Shown here piece by piece: positions 48,201 to 57,567 of a stretch of 64,000 nt of DNA. The translations under genes were made by a program, and so were the position numbers. The notes below the pieces were generated by a model. The model ran no database searches. It had not been told where the DNA came from and saw only the letters and a program-made list of their open reading frames with translations. The stretch's first letter is position 1, and every line of letters starts with the position of its first letter. Origin of the DNA: Adiantum capillus-veneris (Eukaryota > Streptophyta > Polypodiopsida > Polypodiales > Pteridaceae); the NCBI GenBank assembly GCA_014529385.2, contig CM043958.1:124634817-124698816 (forward strand), written 5' to 3'.

Positions 48201-51200
48201 CTATGTCATTATATTAAGAATAACTGGGTGTTAAGGTCCACCACTTGTCCAACCTATAAGGGTATATCTTAAATGGTATCCTTCACCACTTGTCAAGGTC
48301 CATCACCACTTTTCCAACCTGTAAGGTTATATCTTGAATGATATTTTTCCTTATCACTTGTAATGTCCATGCTATGTTTTACAAAGGGGTTTTGTTCCAA
48401 GACCCACCAGTTGTCCAAGCTAACTCTATTGAAACATAGAGAGAAGCAAAGGTCCACCACTTGTCCAAGGTAGGCTCCATTGAAACATGGAGAGAAGGAT
48501 GATCCACCATTTCTCCAAGATAGGTTCCATTGAACAATTGAGAGAAGCAATCTCCACCATGTCTCCAAGCTAGGCTCCATTGAAATACCCTAAACCCATA
48601 ATTTTGTACATGAGGGGTTTACATTCAAGGTCCACCACTTGTCCAACCTATTATCCCTAGTAGCACGAGTGGTTTGGTCTCAAGATTCACCACTTGTACA
48701 CTCTATGTCATTATATTAAGAAGAACTATGTGTTAAGGTCCACCACTTGTCCAACCTATAAGGTTATATTTTAAATGGTATCCTTTCTCACCACTTGAAA
48801 TGCCCATGATATGTTTTACATGGGGGTTTCATTCCAAGGTCCACCACTTGTCCAAGCTAACTCTATTAAAACATATAGAGAAAGAAAGGTCCACCACTTG
48901 TCCCAACTAGGCTCATTGAAACATGGAGAGAAGGAACCTCCACTGTTTCTCCTAGATAGGCTCCATTGAAACATGGAGAGAAATAAGCTCCACCATGTCT
49001 CCAAGTTGCTAAGCTCCATTGAAATACCCAATACCCATAATATTTTGTACATGGGGGGTTTACATTCAAAGTTCACCACTTGTCCAACCTATTATCCCTA
49101 GTAGGTTTGGTCTCATGATTCACCACTTGTCCACTCTATGTCATTATATTAAGAGGAATTGGGTGTTAAGGTCCACTACTTGTCCAACCTATAATGTTAT
49201 AGCTTGAATGGTATTTTTTCTCACCACTTGTAATGCCCATGAGATGATTTACATGGGGGTTTTGTTCCAAGGTCCACCACTTGTCCAAGCTAAATCTATT
49301 GAAACATAGAGAGAAACAAAGGTCCACCACTTTTCCAAGCTAGGCTGCATTGAAACATGGACCTTAATACCAAATTATTTCTAGTAGCATGAGTGATATT
49401 TTGTACGGTTTACATTCAAGGTCCACCACTTGTCAAACCTATTTCCCTAGTAGGTTTGGTCCCAAGTTCACCACTTATCCACTCTATGTCATTATATGAA
49501 GAATAATTGGGTGTTAAGGTCCACCACTTGTCCAACCTATAAGGTTATATATAAAATGGTATTTTTTCTCACCACTTGTAATGCCCATGATATGTTTTAC
49601 ATGGGGATTTTGTTCCAAGGTCCACCACTTTTCCAAGATAACTCTATTCAAACATATATAGAGAGAAATAAAGGTCCACCACTTGTCCAAGCTAGGCTCC
49701 ATTGAGACATGGAGAGAATGATGCTCCACCATTTATCCAAGATAGGCTGCATTGAAACATGGAGAGAATCAAGCTTTACCATGTTTCCAAGCTAGGCTCC
49801 ATTGAAACACTCTAGGGGGTTTTATTTCAAGGCCCACCACTTGTTTAACCTATTATCCCTAGTAGCATGAGTGGTTTGGTTTCAAGATTCACCACTTGTA
49901 CACTCTATGTCATTATATTGTGTTAAGGTCCACCACTTGTCCAACCTATAAGGTTATATCTTAAATGGTATCCTTTCTCGCCACTTGAAATGCCCATGAT
50001 ATGTTTTACATGGGAGTTTCATTCCAACATCCACCACTTGTCCAAGCTAACCATATTTAAACATAGAGAGAAACAAAGGTCCACGACTTGTCCAAGCTAG
50101 GCTCCATTGAAACATGGAGAGAAGGAACCTCCACCATTTCTCCTAGATAGGCTCCATTAAAACATGGACATAAGTAAGTTCCACCATGTCTCCTATATGC
50201 TAGGCTCCATTGAAATACGCAAAACCCATGATATTTTGTACATGGGTGATTTACATTCAAGGTCAACCATTTGTCCACCCTATTATCCCTAGTAGGTTTG
50301 GTCTCACAATTCACCACTTTTCCACTCTATGTCATTATAATAAGAGGAATTGGGTGCTAAGGTCCACCACTTGTCCAGCCTATAAGCTAGGTTATACCTT
50401 GAATGGTATTTTTTCTCACCACTTGTAATGCCCATGAAATGCTTTACATGGGGGTTTTGTTCCAAGGTTCACCACTTGTCCAAGCTAATTCTATTTAAAC
50501 ATAGAGAGAAACAAAGGTCCACCACTTTTCCAAGCTAGGCTCCATTGAAACATGGACCTTAATACCAAATTATTCCTAGTAGCATGAGTGATATTTTGTA
50601 CATGGGGGGTTTGCATTCAAGTTCCACCACTTGTCCAACCTACTTTTCCTAGTAGGTTTGGTCGCAAGATTCACCACTTGTCCACTCTATGTCATTATAT
50701 TAATAATAATTGGGTGTTAAGGTCCACCACTTGTCCAACCTATAAGGTTATATATTGAATGGTATTTTTTCTCACCACTTGTAATGTCCATGATATGTTT
50801 TACATGGGGATTTTGTTCCAAGCTCCACCACTTGTGCAAGCTAAATCTGTTCAAACATAGAGAGAAACAAACGTCCACCACTTGTCCAAGCTAGGCTCCA
50901 TTGAAACATGGAGAGAATGATGCTCCACCATTTATCCAAGATAGACTCCATTGAAACATGGAGAGAAGTAAGCTCCACCATGTCTCGAAGATGCTACAGT
51001 CAATTGAAATACCCAAAACCTCTGATACTTTGTACATGGGGGGTTTACATTCAAGGTCCACCACTTGTCCAACCTATTATCCCTAGTAGCATGAGTGGTT
51101 TGGTCTCAGGATTCACCTCTTGTCCACTCTATATCATTATATTAGGAAAAATTGGGTTTCCATATCTAAATGGATCTTTGCTTGGATAAGTGGTAGACCT
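45240..51200 (-). repeat. Array D: higher-order units in minus orientation (inverted relative to array B)
   Basis: The same unit as array B read from the other strand: AAGGTCCACCACTTGTCCAA, ATAAGGTTATATCTTAAATG, CATGATATGTTTTACATGGG, CATAGAGAGAAGCAAAGGTC. The landmark CCAACCTATAAGGTTATAT recurs at about 47325, 47750, 48250, 48752, 49187, 49533, 49940 and 50735, a period of about 345-500 bp. The array is interrupted by a 1339-bp insertion at 45574-46912. Arrays B and D therefore form inverted arms of several kilobases around the cargo genes. Confidence 0.94.
45574..46912. mobile_element. Small non-autonomous DNA transposon with TTAA target duplication (1339 bp)
   Basis: The left end CACTAGGTTGGTAA mirrors the right end TTACCAACCTAGTG, and GGACACTTTTATGTC words repeat just inside both ends. 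TTAA flanks both sides (45570-45573 and 46913-46916). A paralogous empty site exists at about 53390 (TTCCATTAAAACATGG). There the flanks join with a single TTAA, which fixes the borders. No transposase is encoded. TTAA is typical of piggyBac-like elements. A CACTA start suggests the CACTA superfamily, but those make 3-bp duplications. Confidence 0.85.
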
Positions 51201-51505
51201 TGAGACCTAAATACCCATTCTACACTAGAGCATTGGTTAAGCCTTATGCACTTCAAGCATACCTTTAACAATAAGTAGTAGTTATTAGTTGACTTAAGTC
51301 TAGTTGACCTCCATGGTATTGAGACTAAGAGAGAGTGTAGCATCAAAAAGAGTCAGGATTTTAATTTGACTTTCTTTCTATTATTGAGTAGATCATAGAT
51401 GGATTTTGGTATCTAATAAAACCTTAGGGTAGACAATGTAAAACTCATGTCTATTGTTGTGTTTGCATTAAGTGTTCTTGTTCTTTAATTTAAGAACCAT
51501 TACAG
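51201..51505. other. Spacer before the second FCP1-like exon
   Basis: One degenerate plus-orientation motif copy (CTTGGATAAGTGGTAGACCT) lies at about 51180-51200. The stretch ends with an AACCATTACAG acceptor at 51495-51505. No gene is seen. Confidence 0.45.
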
Positions 51506-52261
51506 AAAAATGGATTGGCTATATGCTGGCATAAATTGAAGAAAACTATTGAATTACCCATCCAACCTCCTCCAAGACCTTGTCCAAGGAATGAATCACC
51601 TCCTTATCACCTACCACTTTCTTTCAAGGACATCAAAAGAGTACTTATCTTGGATCTAGAGGGGTTACTTCTCAAGACAATTGAAATGAAACATGGAGAT
51701 TCTATGCCATCTTGGGCTCAACACATGCGACTTGTGGAGGATAAAGATGAAGTTTATCATGTGGTGCGACCAGACGCACAAAGTTTTTTGGATTTTTGTG
51801 TTGAATACTTTGAGCTATGGATATGGAGTTGCTATAACTTAACAAGGGTGCAACGCATCACACAAAAATGTTTTCCTGAGCAGTATACCAAGTTCAAGGT
51901 GTTTATGAGTAACAAAAATTGCCAGAATCCAAATATTATGTTAGGATTTACAAGGGTTTATCACAAAAATTTGAGTGATATTTGGAAGATATTTGAGGAT
52001 TTGGATGCAAACAATACCTTAATTTTTTATGACACTCCATATAGGGTGATGTGGAACATGCCAGGGACATATCTTATATTTCCAAAGATGTGGAGGCAAA
52101 CTTCCGAGCAACTTCAAAACTTCTTGCAAAGAACCATAATTCCATGGTTGGTAGGATGGTTGTATGCAAGAGATAAGAGAGTCTATACATACAACACAAT
52201 TGTAAATCAGTATAGTGATTCTGAGACAAATTATGTCCTTGGTGTGTACTTGTCAACATGA
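51506..52261 (+). CDS. FCP1/NIF-type HAD-domain protein 2 (partial, altered catalytic motif)
   Basis: An exon of about 250 codons behind a splice acceptor, ending in TGA at 52259. No in-frame ATG precedes the domain, so an upstream exon must supply the start. Proline-rich residues (PIQPPPRPCPRNES) lead to KRVLILDLEGLLLKT (motif I), LWIWSCYNLTRVQRI (motif II) and TLIFYDTPYRVMWN (motif III/IV). The second catalytic aspartate of motif I is glutamate here (DLEG), and the DDSP-type motif is YDTP. This suggests a pseudo-phosphatase even more diverged than protein 1. Both lie in plus orientation, 8 kb apart, with array D between them, and probably come from an ancient duplication. Confidence 0.7.
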   Translation, partial: KNGLAICWHKLKKTIELPIQPPPRPCPRNESPPYHLPLSFKDIKRVLILDLEGLLLKTIEMKHGDSMPSWAQHMRLVEDKDEVYHVVRPDAQSFLDFCVEYFELWIWSCYNLTRVQRITQKCFPEQYTKFKVFMSNKNCQNPNIMLGFTRVYHKNLSDIWKIFEDLDANNTLIFYDTPYRVMWNMPGTYLIFPKMWRQTSEQLQNFLQRTIIPWLVGWLYARDKRVYTYNTIVNQYSDSETNYVLGVYLST

Positions 52262-52989
52262 AAGAATTGAATAAATATGGCCATAAGATGCTTTTTTTAT
52301 TCTAGTGTGTATCTTTCAACATTTGTATAATTTGATATAGTCTTTTTTATAAAAAAACAAAGGTGTGTCAATTTTATGAACACTTGAATGGAGTGCACCC
52401 TACTCTAAGGGGACTTCAATGTACTATTGGAGTGCATCCTATTGTAAGGGGACTCTGATGTATTGCTAGAGTGCACCCAAATTTTTGGAGACTCATTATT
52501 TATTTGATTGGGACCTATGTTGGGTCATATAGTAAAAGAAATTCATTTTTTGTCAATTCATATCGAGGTTGCATTTATTTGTAACTATGAGAGAATTGAT
52601 GTTTGATGTCAAAATAAAACTTGTAAGTATGGATCAGAGAATTCATGGACTTTAAATATGTGAGAGGGATCTTTTTCTTGGGCACAAATGTTTGCTTCAA
52701 GAATTTTGTCATTACATACTTTACGTGAAAGAGTTTTAGAACCTAAAAGACTTTGAAAACAAAACTATGGAATCTAAGTGCATGTATTCTTGAATGGCTT
52801 GAAAGTTGATGTATACATGCATGTCGCCTTGATGAAGATTTAGATCTGACAATATGCAAAGCTAGAATTCTTGGACGCTACCTTTGTCAATTTGGTAATA
52901 ACATATTTAACTTTCTTTTATTATGGGTGGAAAATATATTATTATGTGCATTTGGAACCTAATTGCTTGACCTTCATATACTTTTTTGT
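52262..52989. other. 3' flank and spacer
   Basis: No gene recognised. A short tandem phrase (GGAGTGCACCCTACTxTAAGGGGACT) occurs at about 52390 and 52432, with a third relative near 52468. Confidence 0.4.
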
Positions 52990-54440
52990 AATGAATTAAG
53001 ATTGTGGATAAAAGGTCCACCACTTGTTCAAGCTAGATCTAAGAAAGTATATATACTGAGTCTTCAAACTAGTAAACCAAGGGAAGAGAGAAGCAGGGTC
53101 CATCACTTGTCCAAGCTTATCTCTAGACAACATAGAGAGATGTTAGGTCTACTAATTGTCCAATATAGTCATGGAGAAATGATAGAAGGTTGATCCACTT
53201 GTCCAACCTATCATCTCTAGTAAAATGGGAGGTTTGGCCTTAAGATTCACCATGTAACCAACGTATACTTCATTGTATTATGAAGAGTAGAAAAGCAAAG
53301 CTCCACCACTTGTCTAAGGTAGTTCCAAAATCAACATGGAGAGAAGCAAGATTCACCATTTGTCCAAGATAGGTTCCATTAAAACATGGAAAACCTCATA
53401 TATATTGTACATGGAAGCTTTTTTCCAAGGTCCACCACTTGTCCAAGCTAGGATCCATTAAAACATGGATAGAAACAAGGCTCCGCAACTCGTCCAACCT
53501 TTATAGCTGCAAAGTGTACCGGTAGTCTAAACTAGGCATGGGAAAATAATAGAAGGTCCACCACTTATCCAATATATTATCTCTAATAGCATGGGAGGTT
53601 TGGTCTCAAGATTTAGGAATTGGCTAACCTGTATTTCATTGTATTATGATGAATTTGGTTTTAAAGTCAACTACTTATCCAAGCTATAGGTTTATATCTT
53701 GAATGGTATTCCTTCCCATCACTTAGAAAACCAATGATATGTTGTACATGGGGGGGTTTGTTACAAGGTCCACCACTTTTCCAAGCTAGTTTCATTGAAA
53801 CATGGATGAAGACAAGCTCCACCATTTGTTAAATCTAGACTCCATTGAAATCTAGAAAATCCATTCTATGTTGTACATGGGGTTTTTGTTTTAAGGTCCA
53901 GCACTTGTCCAAGCTAAGATCCATTGAAACATGGAGTAGAAAAACACTCCACCACTTGTCCAAGCTAGGAAACATTGATAGTAGTTGGCTTAGTTTGAAG
54001 ATCCACCACGTGTCTAAGCTAACTCTATTGAAACATAGAGAGAAGAAAAGGTCCACCAACTGTTCAAGCTAGGCTCCATCGAAACATGGACAGAAGCAAG
54101 CTCCACCATTTATCCAAGATAGGCTCCATTGAAATATGGAGAGAATCAAAGGTCCACCATTTCTCCAAGCCAAGCTCCATTTGTCCAACCTATGAGGTTA
54201 TATCTTAAATGGTAATCTTTCTAATCACTTGGAATACCCATGATATGTTTTACATGGGGGTTTTGTTCCAAGATCGCCACTTGTCCAAGCTAGCTCTATT
54301 GAAACATAGAGAGAAGCAAAGGTCCACCACTTGTCCAAGCTAGTCTCCATTGAAACAAGGAGAGAAGCAAGCTCCATCATTTCTCCAAGATAGGCTAGCA
54401 TGGATAAGTGCACCTTGAAACCAACCTTCCTATGAGGCAA
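52990..54440 (-). repeat. Array E: minus-orientation motif array, with a segment duplicated from 45.2-47.1 kb
   Basis: AAGGTCCACCACTTGTCCAA words continue in minus orientation. The part 53030-53600 is paralogous to 45220-45573 joined to 46913-47100. It shares AACTAGTAAACCAAGGGAAG-like and TTGTATTATGAAGAGTAGAA words in the same order. This gives the empty site for the TTAA element. Confidence 0.88.
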
Positions 54441-54883
54441 TAGAGCATATGCTACATATTTTATGTATGCCCCATGCCTCAAATTAAGAAGTTATAGATT
54501 AGAAGTGGACCTTGCTTGAATGTCACATGCAATAAATTAAGGAAAAATAGCCAAGTGGATTGTATTCCTCAATGCATCCTTGCTTTCACAAGTTGTGAAC
54601 CTTGAGTCACTTTTACATTAACTTGGACAAGTGGTGGACCTAGAAACCAAGCTCTCCATGTTGAGATAAGTTGTGGGTAGGACAGTAGAACATAGACAAC
54701 GATAATGGATGCAATATACTCGTCTCCTAATAATCCAATTGATTGAAACCATGGTACTTTAGTTGTTTTCATTGTGTATTGTATGTGCATAAAGTGGAAT
54801 GAGACCTTAAGAAAACTCAAATTTTTGACAAAATCTCTATATTTTGTACATGATATATTGAAAGTTGTCCAACCTGGGAATTG
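54441..54883. other. Right subterminal region of the inner element
   Basis: A single motif copy in plus orientation at about 54612-54640, then unassigned sequence up to the terminal inverted repeat. Just inside the right end is GTTGTCCAACCTGGGAATTG, which contains half of the array motif (TTGTCCAACCT). Confidence 0.5.
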
Positions 54884-54913
54884 GGATTTTCCCACTTTAC
54901 CTAATATGGTCTT
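54884..54913 (-). repeat. Right terminal inverted repeat of the inner element
   Basis: TACCTAATATGGTCTT at 54898-54913 is the perfect reverse complement of 22554-22569, with weaker similarity for another 15 bases inward. TGTA follows at 54914-54917. Confidence 0.85.
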
Positions 54914-54917
54914 TGTA

Positions 54918-56122
54918 ACAGATGTTATAAACTCATATATTCAATGTGCAAAGCGTTTGGGATATACTACTGGGCGTTATATAGGAACGGGTCCCACAAT
55001 GGAGACCTTGCTTTCTTGAGTTGAATCTCAGCAAACTCCAACTCCAACCAACGTGACCCATCTATTACACGAGGCTGTTGTAGGGACTCCCATATATGCG
55101 TAGCCAATTTTGCATGGAGACAAAGAAACAGTACAACGTAAAAAGAGGGGCAGAACAGGAACAAGTAGCTCCCATCGGCCGGAATATGTCATGGAATCTA
55201 AGCAAAGAAACCATTGCGGTCGACCAAAAAAAATCAAGTTTGATACCCAAGGACCAGGTATTTCTAACATTCCGCTGCAAATTAGTGACAGTGATGACGA
55301 TATTGGATCTCAAAAAGAAACAACCACACCTTTGTCATCTCAAAGAAACAATGTGTTTGAGAGTGATGTGCCACGCACTCAGTGGGCCCTCAGGAGAATG
55401 CCCATTCAAAGTCAAAGAAAATGTTTTGGAATAGTAGGGAGAAAAAATTGTGACAATATCTTGCATAGTCGCTCAATTGGTCTTTTTGCTCCATGTATAT
55501 GGTATGAAAGAATGTTCAAGGGTAAAACAATTGAGCAATGGTTATGGTTTTGTAATCATGATATTTTGCATACCCAATCAATCAAAAGACAAGTCAAAGA
55601 TTTACCTCCTGCTCCAAATGTTTGGCCAATAGCAAGAGGGACAGATATCTCCACACAGGAACTTTCCGCACTGCATCAGAGTGGATTTCGGATAGAGAAT
55701 TCAATGGTAAATCCACAACCTCTTGCTGGCGACTGCAAAGAAGGTGGTGGCAGCTCGAGGAAGCAAAAGTGGAGGCATGGAATCTCTAAAGAGGCCATAA
55801 ACAAATTGGAAGCATGTAATAGTATGACAATTATATTTTTGGATGAAGTGAAAAGGTCTCAAAAGCATGTAATTTTCTGAGTTCTCACTGAAAATAGTTA
55901 TGAGATTCATATAAAACAGAGTCCAACATGCACGTGTCCGGATTTTCAAAAGTGAGAGAATACCAACAAATCCTTTTTGGCATGCAAACATATGTATTAT
56001 GTGTACACAAAAGTGCTCGGACTTGAACCTAAGGAGCACATGATTATTCATCAGCCAACCCTCTCACCAATGGACATCGCTTTTATTCTTGGACAACCAA
56101 GGAGGATTTCTCCCTCCATTTA
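54918..56122 (+). pseudogene. MULE transposase gene, 3' part with SWIM zinc finger
   Basis: The reading frame interrupted at 22553 resumes here (TDVINSYIQCAKRLGYTTGR) and continues in one frame to TAA at 56120-56122. It is broken by TGA at 55017-55019, TAG at 55101-55103, TGA at 55878-55880 and TGA at 55953-55955. A basic patch (QRKKRGRTG, CGRPKKIKF) could bind DNA or direct nuclear import. At the C-terminus SYEIHIKQSPTCTCPDF and SFLACKHMYYVY form a CxC-xn-CxH SWIM zinc finger (cysteines at 55929, 55935 and 55983; histidine at 55989), typical of MULE transposases and related proteins. This is the best evidence for the family of the outer element. The stops fit long decay. Confidence 0.75.
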
Positions 56123-57011
56123 ATTACAGCTGGTTTGGTATGCTTCTTTCACTCAACTAGAATATTGATCTATGATATTAAAGTGTTTTTCTGTATTTAT
56201 TTTGGTTTATTATACTTGTGATTATTTATATTGAAAAAATATTTTTTATGCAGCAAAGAATTTCAAATTTCAAGCAAAAGATATGAAGCAACTTGCAAGC
56301 TATTTGGGAGCAAATTACTTGCCTTTTAGAGTGACCATTACATTTATGGCGACTATCCTTTTTTGTACTCTAATTTTGATCTTATCTTGTGGTAGTTTTG
56401 CGAATGTACTTACATCCTCAAACTTTCGTTGTCTCTATCTGGCATGATTTTTGACTTCATCACATTTATATATGTTGTGGATTATTTAACTCTGAAATTA
56501 GTGTTGTCTCTATCTGGCATGATTTTTGACTTCATCACATTTATATATGTTGTGGATTATTTAACTCTAAAATTAGTGTTGTCTCTATTTTGCATGATTT
56601 TTTACTTTATCGCGTGTTTATATGCTGTGGATTATTTGACTCTGATCACATGCGTTCCGAGCATATTTGACTCTAATGGCATGAGTTGTGAAATGGTGAT
56701 TTTATTTGTTTACATTTTCACGTCGTTATGCCCTCTCGGTCTCTCTCTCTCTCTCTCTCTTTCTCTGCGTAGTGATATACAACTCTATGATTTTACTTTC
56801 TCTCTCTAGAAGAGAAGTCACTCTCTCTCTCTCTCTCAAGGATATATGATCTCTTCTTCCAATGGTAACTCGCATAAATACTCTCACTAGAATTTATACT
56901 TTCTCTCTCCGTCAACCACACATATATGGAGTCTTATGACGATTGAAAATTACATTAAATAGATAATTTATGCTATGACACATATTTGGTTAAAAAAACT
57001 CTAAAGATTGC
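56123..57011. repeat. MULE right subterminal region with a 75-bp triplication and CT tracts
   Basis: TTGTCTCTATCTGGCATGAT starts units at about 56429, 56504 and, more diverged, 56579, giving a period of about 75 bp. The region 56734-56765 and other short stretches are CT-rich. The open frame over the triplication is a repeat artefact. No gene is seen. Confidence 0.75.
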
Positions 57012-57062
57012 AAAAATTGTCAAAAAAACTTGAAATGAAAAACTTGCAAATGTTAAATCCCC
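57012..57062 (-). repeat. Right terminal inverted repeat of the MULE
   Basis: It ends AACTTGCAAATGTTAAATCC then CC. The reverse complement aligns with 4326-4376 over about 50 bases at roughly 80 percent. Confidence 0.8.
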
Positions 57063-57242
57063 CACTTATAGTGCCAGTCCAGTAGGCTTCTAGCGAGTTC
57101 ACACTTAGTGACCGCATGTACATATGTGCTACTTTTCAGCTTTAGCACTTAGTCATTTTGTACTCTCTTTTCTAAGAAGAAGAAGAAGCTTTCCATCTCT
57201 GTGTGCTTCGTGCTTGTCTTGTGTAGCTCTCTTGCATCCTCA
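57063..57242 (+). repeat. Target duplication (57063-57070) and Copia LTR copy 2, right part
   Basis: CACTTATA is repeated here, then the LTR resumes at GTGCCAG. It follows copy 1 (4011-4186) almost base for base to CATCCTCA at 57242. Confidence 0.9.
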
Positions 57243-57567
57243 TTCTTTACATTGTAATCACGGAGCGGATCAATGATCAAGCTTACAGAAGCTTGTTACC
57301 ACCACACATAAAGGTGCATGATGTTTTTCACGTGAGCTTACTCAAGAAGTATGTACCTAATCCGCAATATATTTCTGATGATCCTCTATTATCTATCTCT
57401 ACCAATAGAACTTTTGAAGCATATCCCAAAGTGATACTTCAAAGCAGAACCAAGCCTCTATGTAATCGAACACCTTGTTAAATGGTCAACATATCCTCAG
57501 GAATATGCCACTTGGAAACGTGATGATGTAATGAGACTAAATTATCCAAATTTCATGTCGAGGTGAG
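57243..57567 (+). pseudogene. Ty3/Gypsy chromovirus pol 3' end (integrase tail and chromodomain)
   Basis: From about 57255 the frame reads ITERINDQAYRSLL, LPPHIKVHDVFHVSLLKKYV and PNPQYISDDP, the conserved C-terminal integrase region of plant Gypsy elements. After one frameshift near 57450 it continues with EHLVKWSTYPQEYATWKRDD up to about 57565. This is a chromodomain-like YLVKW-x-YP-x-x-x-ATW module, which in chromoviruses guides integration to marked chromatin. The Copia LTR directly upstream interrupts this pol, and its upstream part is not visible on the left side of the window. Confidence 0.8.

Larger units (their letters stand above)
22554..54913 (+). mobile_element. Inner DNA transposon, 32.36 kb, DUF7869-type, with methyltransferase-like, SET and FCP1-like cargo
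   Basis: The first 16 bases (AAGACCATATTAGGTA) are the perfect reverse complement of the last 16, and a weaker match continues for about 15 more. The element is flanked by TGTA and interrupts a reading frame that rejoins in register without it. It holds a minus-strand DUF7869-type gene near its left end, three or four open plus-strand cargo genes in the middle, and long arrays of a roughly 20-bp motif. The motif's orientation flips between 42 and 45 kb, not far from the element's midpoint (38.7 kb). I do not know a named family with this terminus, duplication length and gene set. The assignment of DUF7869 as its transposase is an inference. Confidence 0.75.

Noticed and set aside
26180-54440. 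CRISPR-like array (short repeats with spacers)
   Set aside because: The motif is embedded in longer higher-order units, the spacing is irregular and the spacers themselves repeat. The DNA is eukaryotic.
26180-54440. Ordinary centromeric satellite
   Set aside because: Arrays are interrupted by genes, lie within one transposon and flip orientation near its middle. Centromeric satellites are usually long uniform tandem arrays. It cannot be fully excluded without genome-wide copy data.
14767-56122. KDZ (Kyakuja-Dileera-Zisupton) transposase
   Set aside because: An 8-bp duplication and a SWIM-type finger could fit. The duplication can equally be 9 bp, and the Cys/His and C-terminal SWIM layout fits MULEs at least as well. 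I cannot settle this without a profile search.
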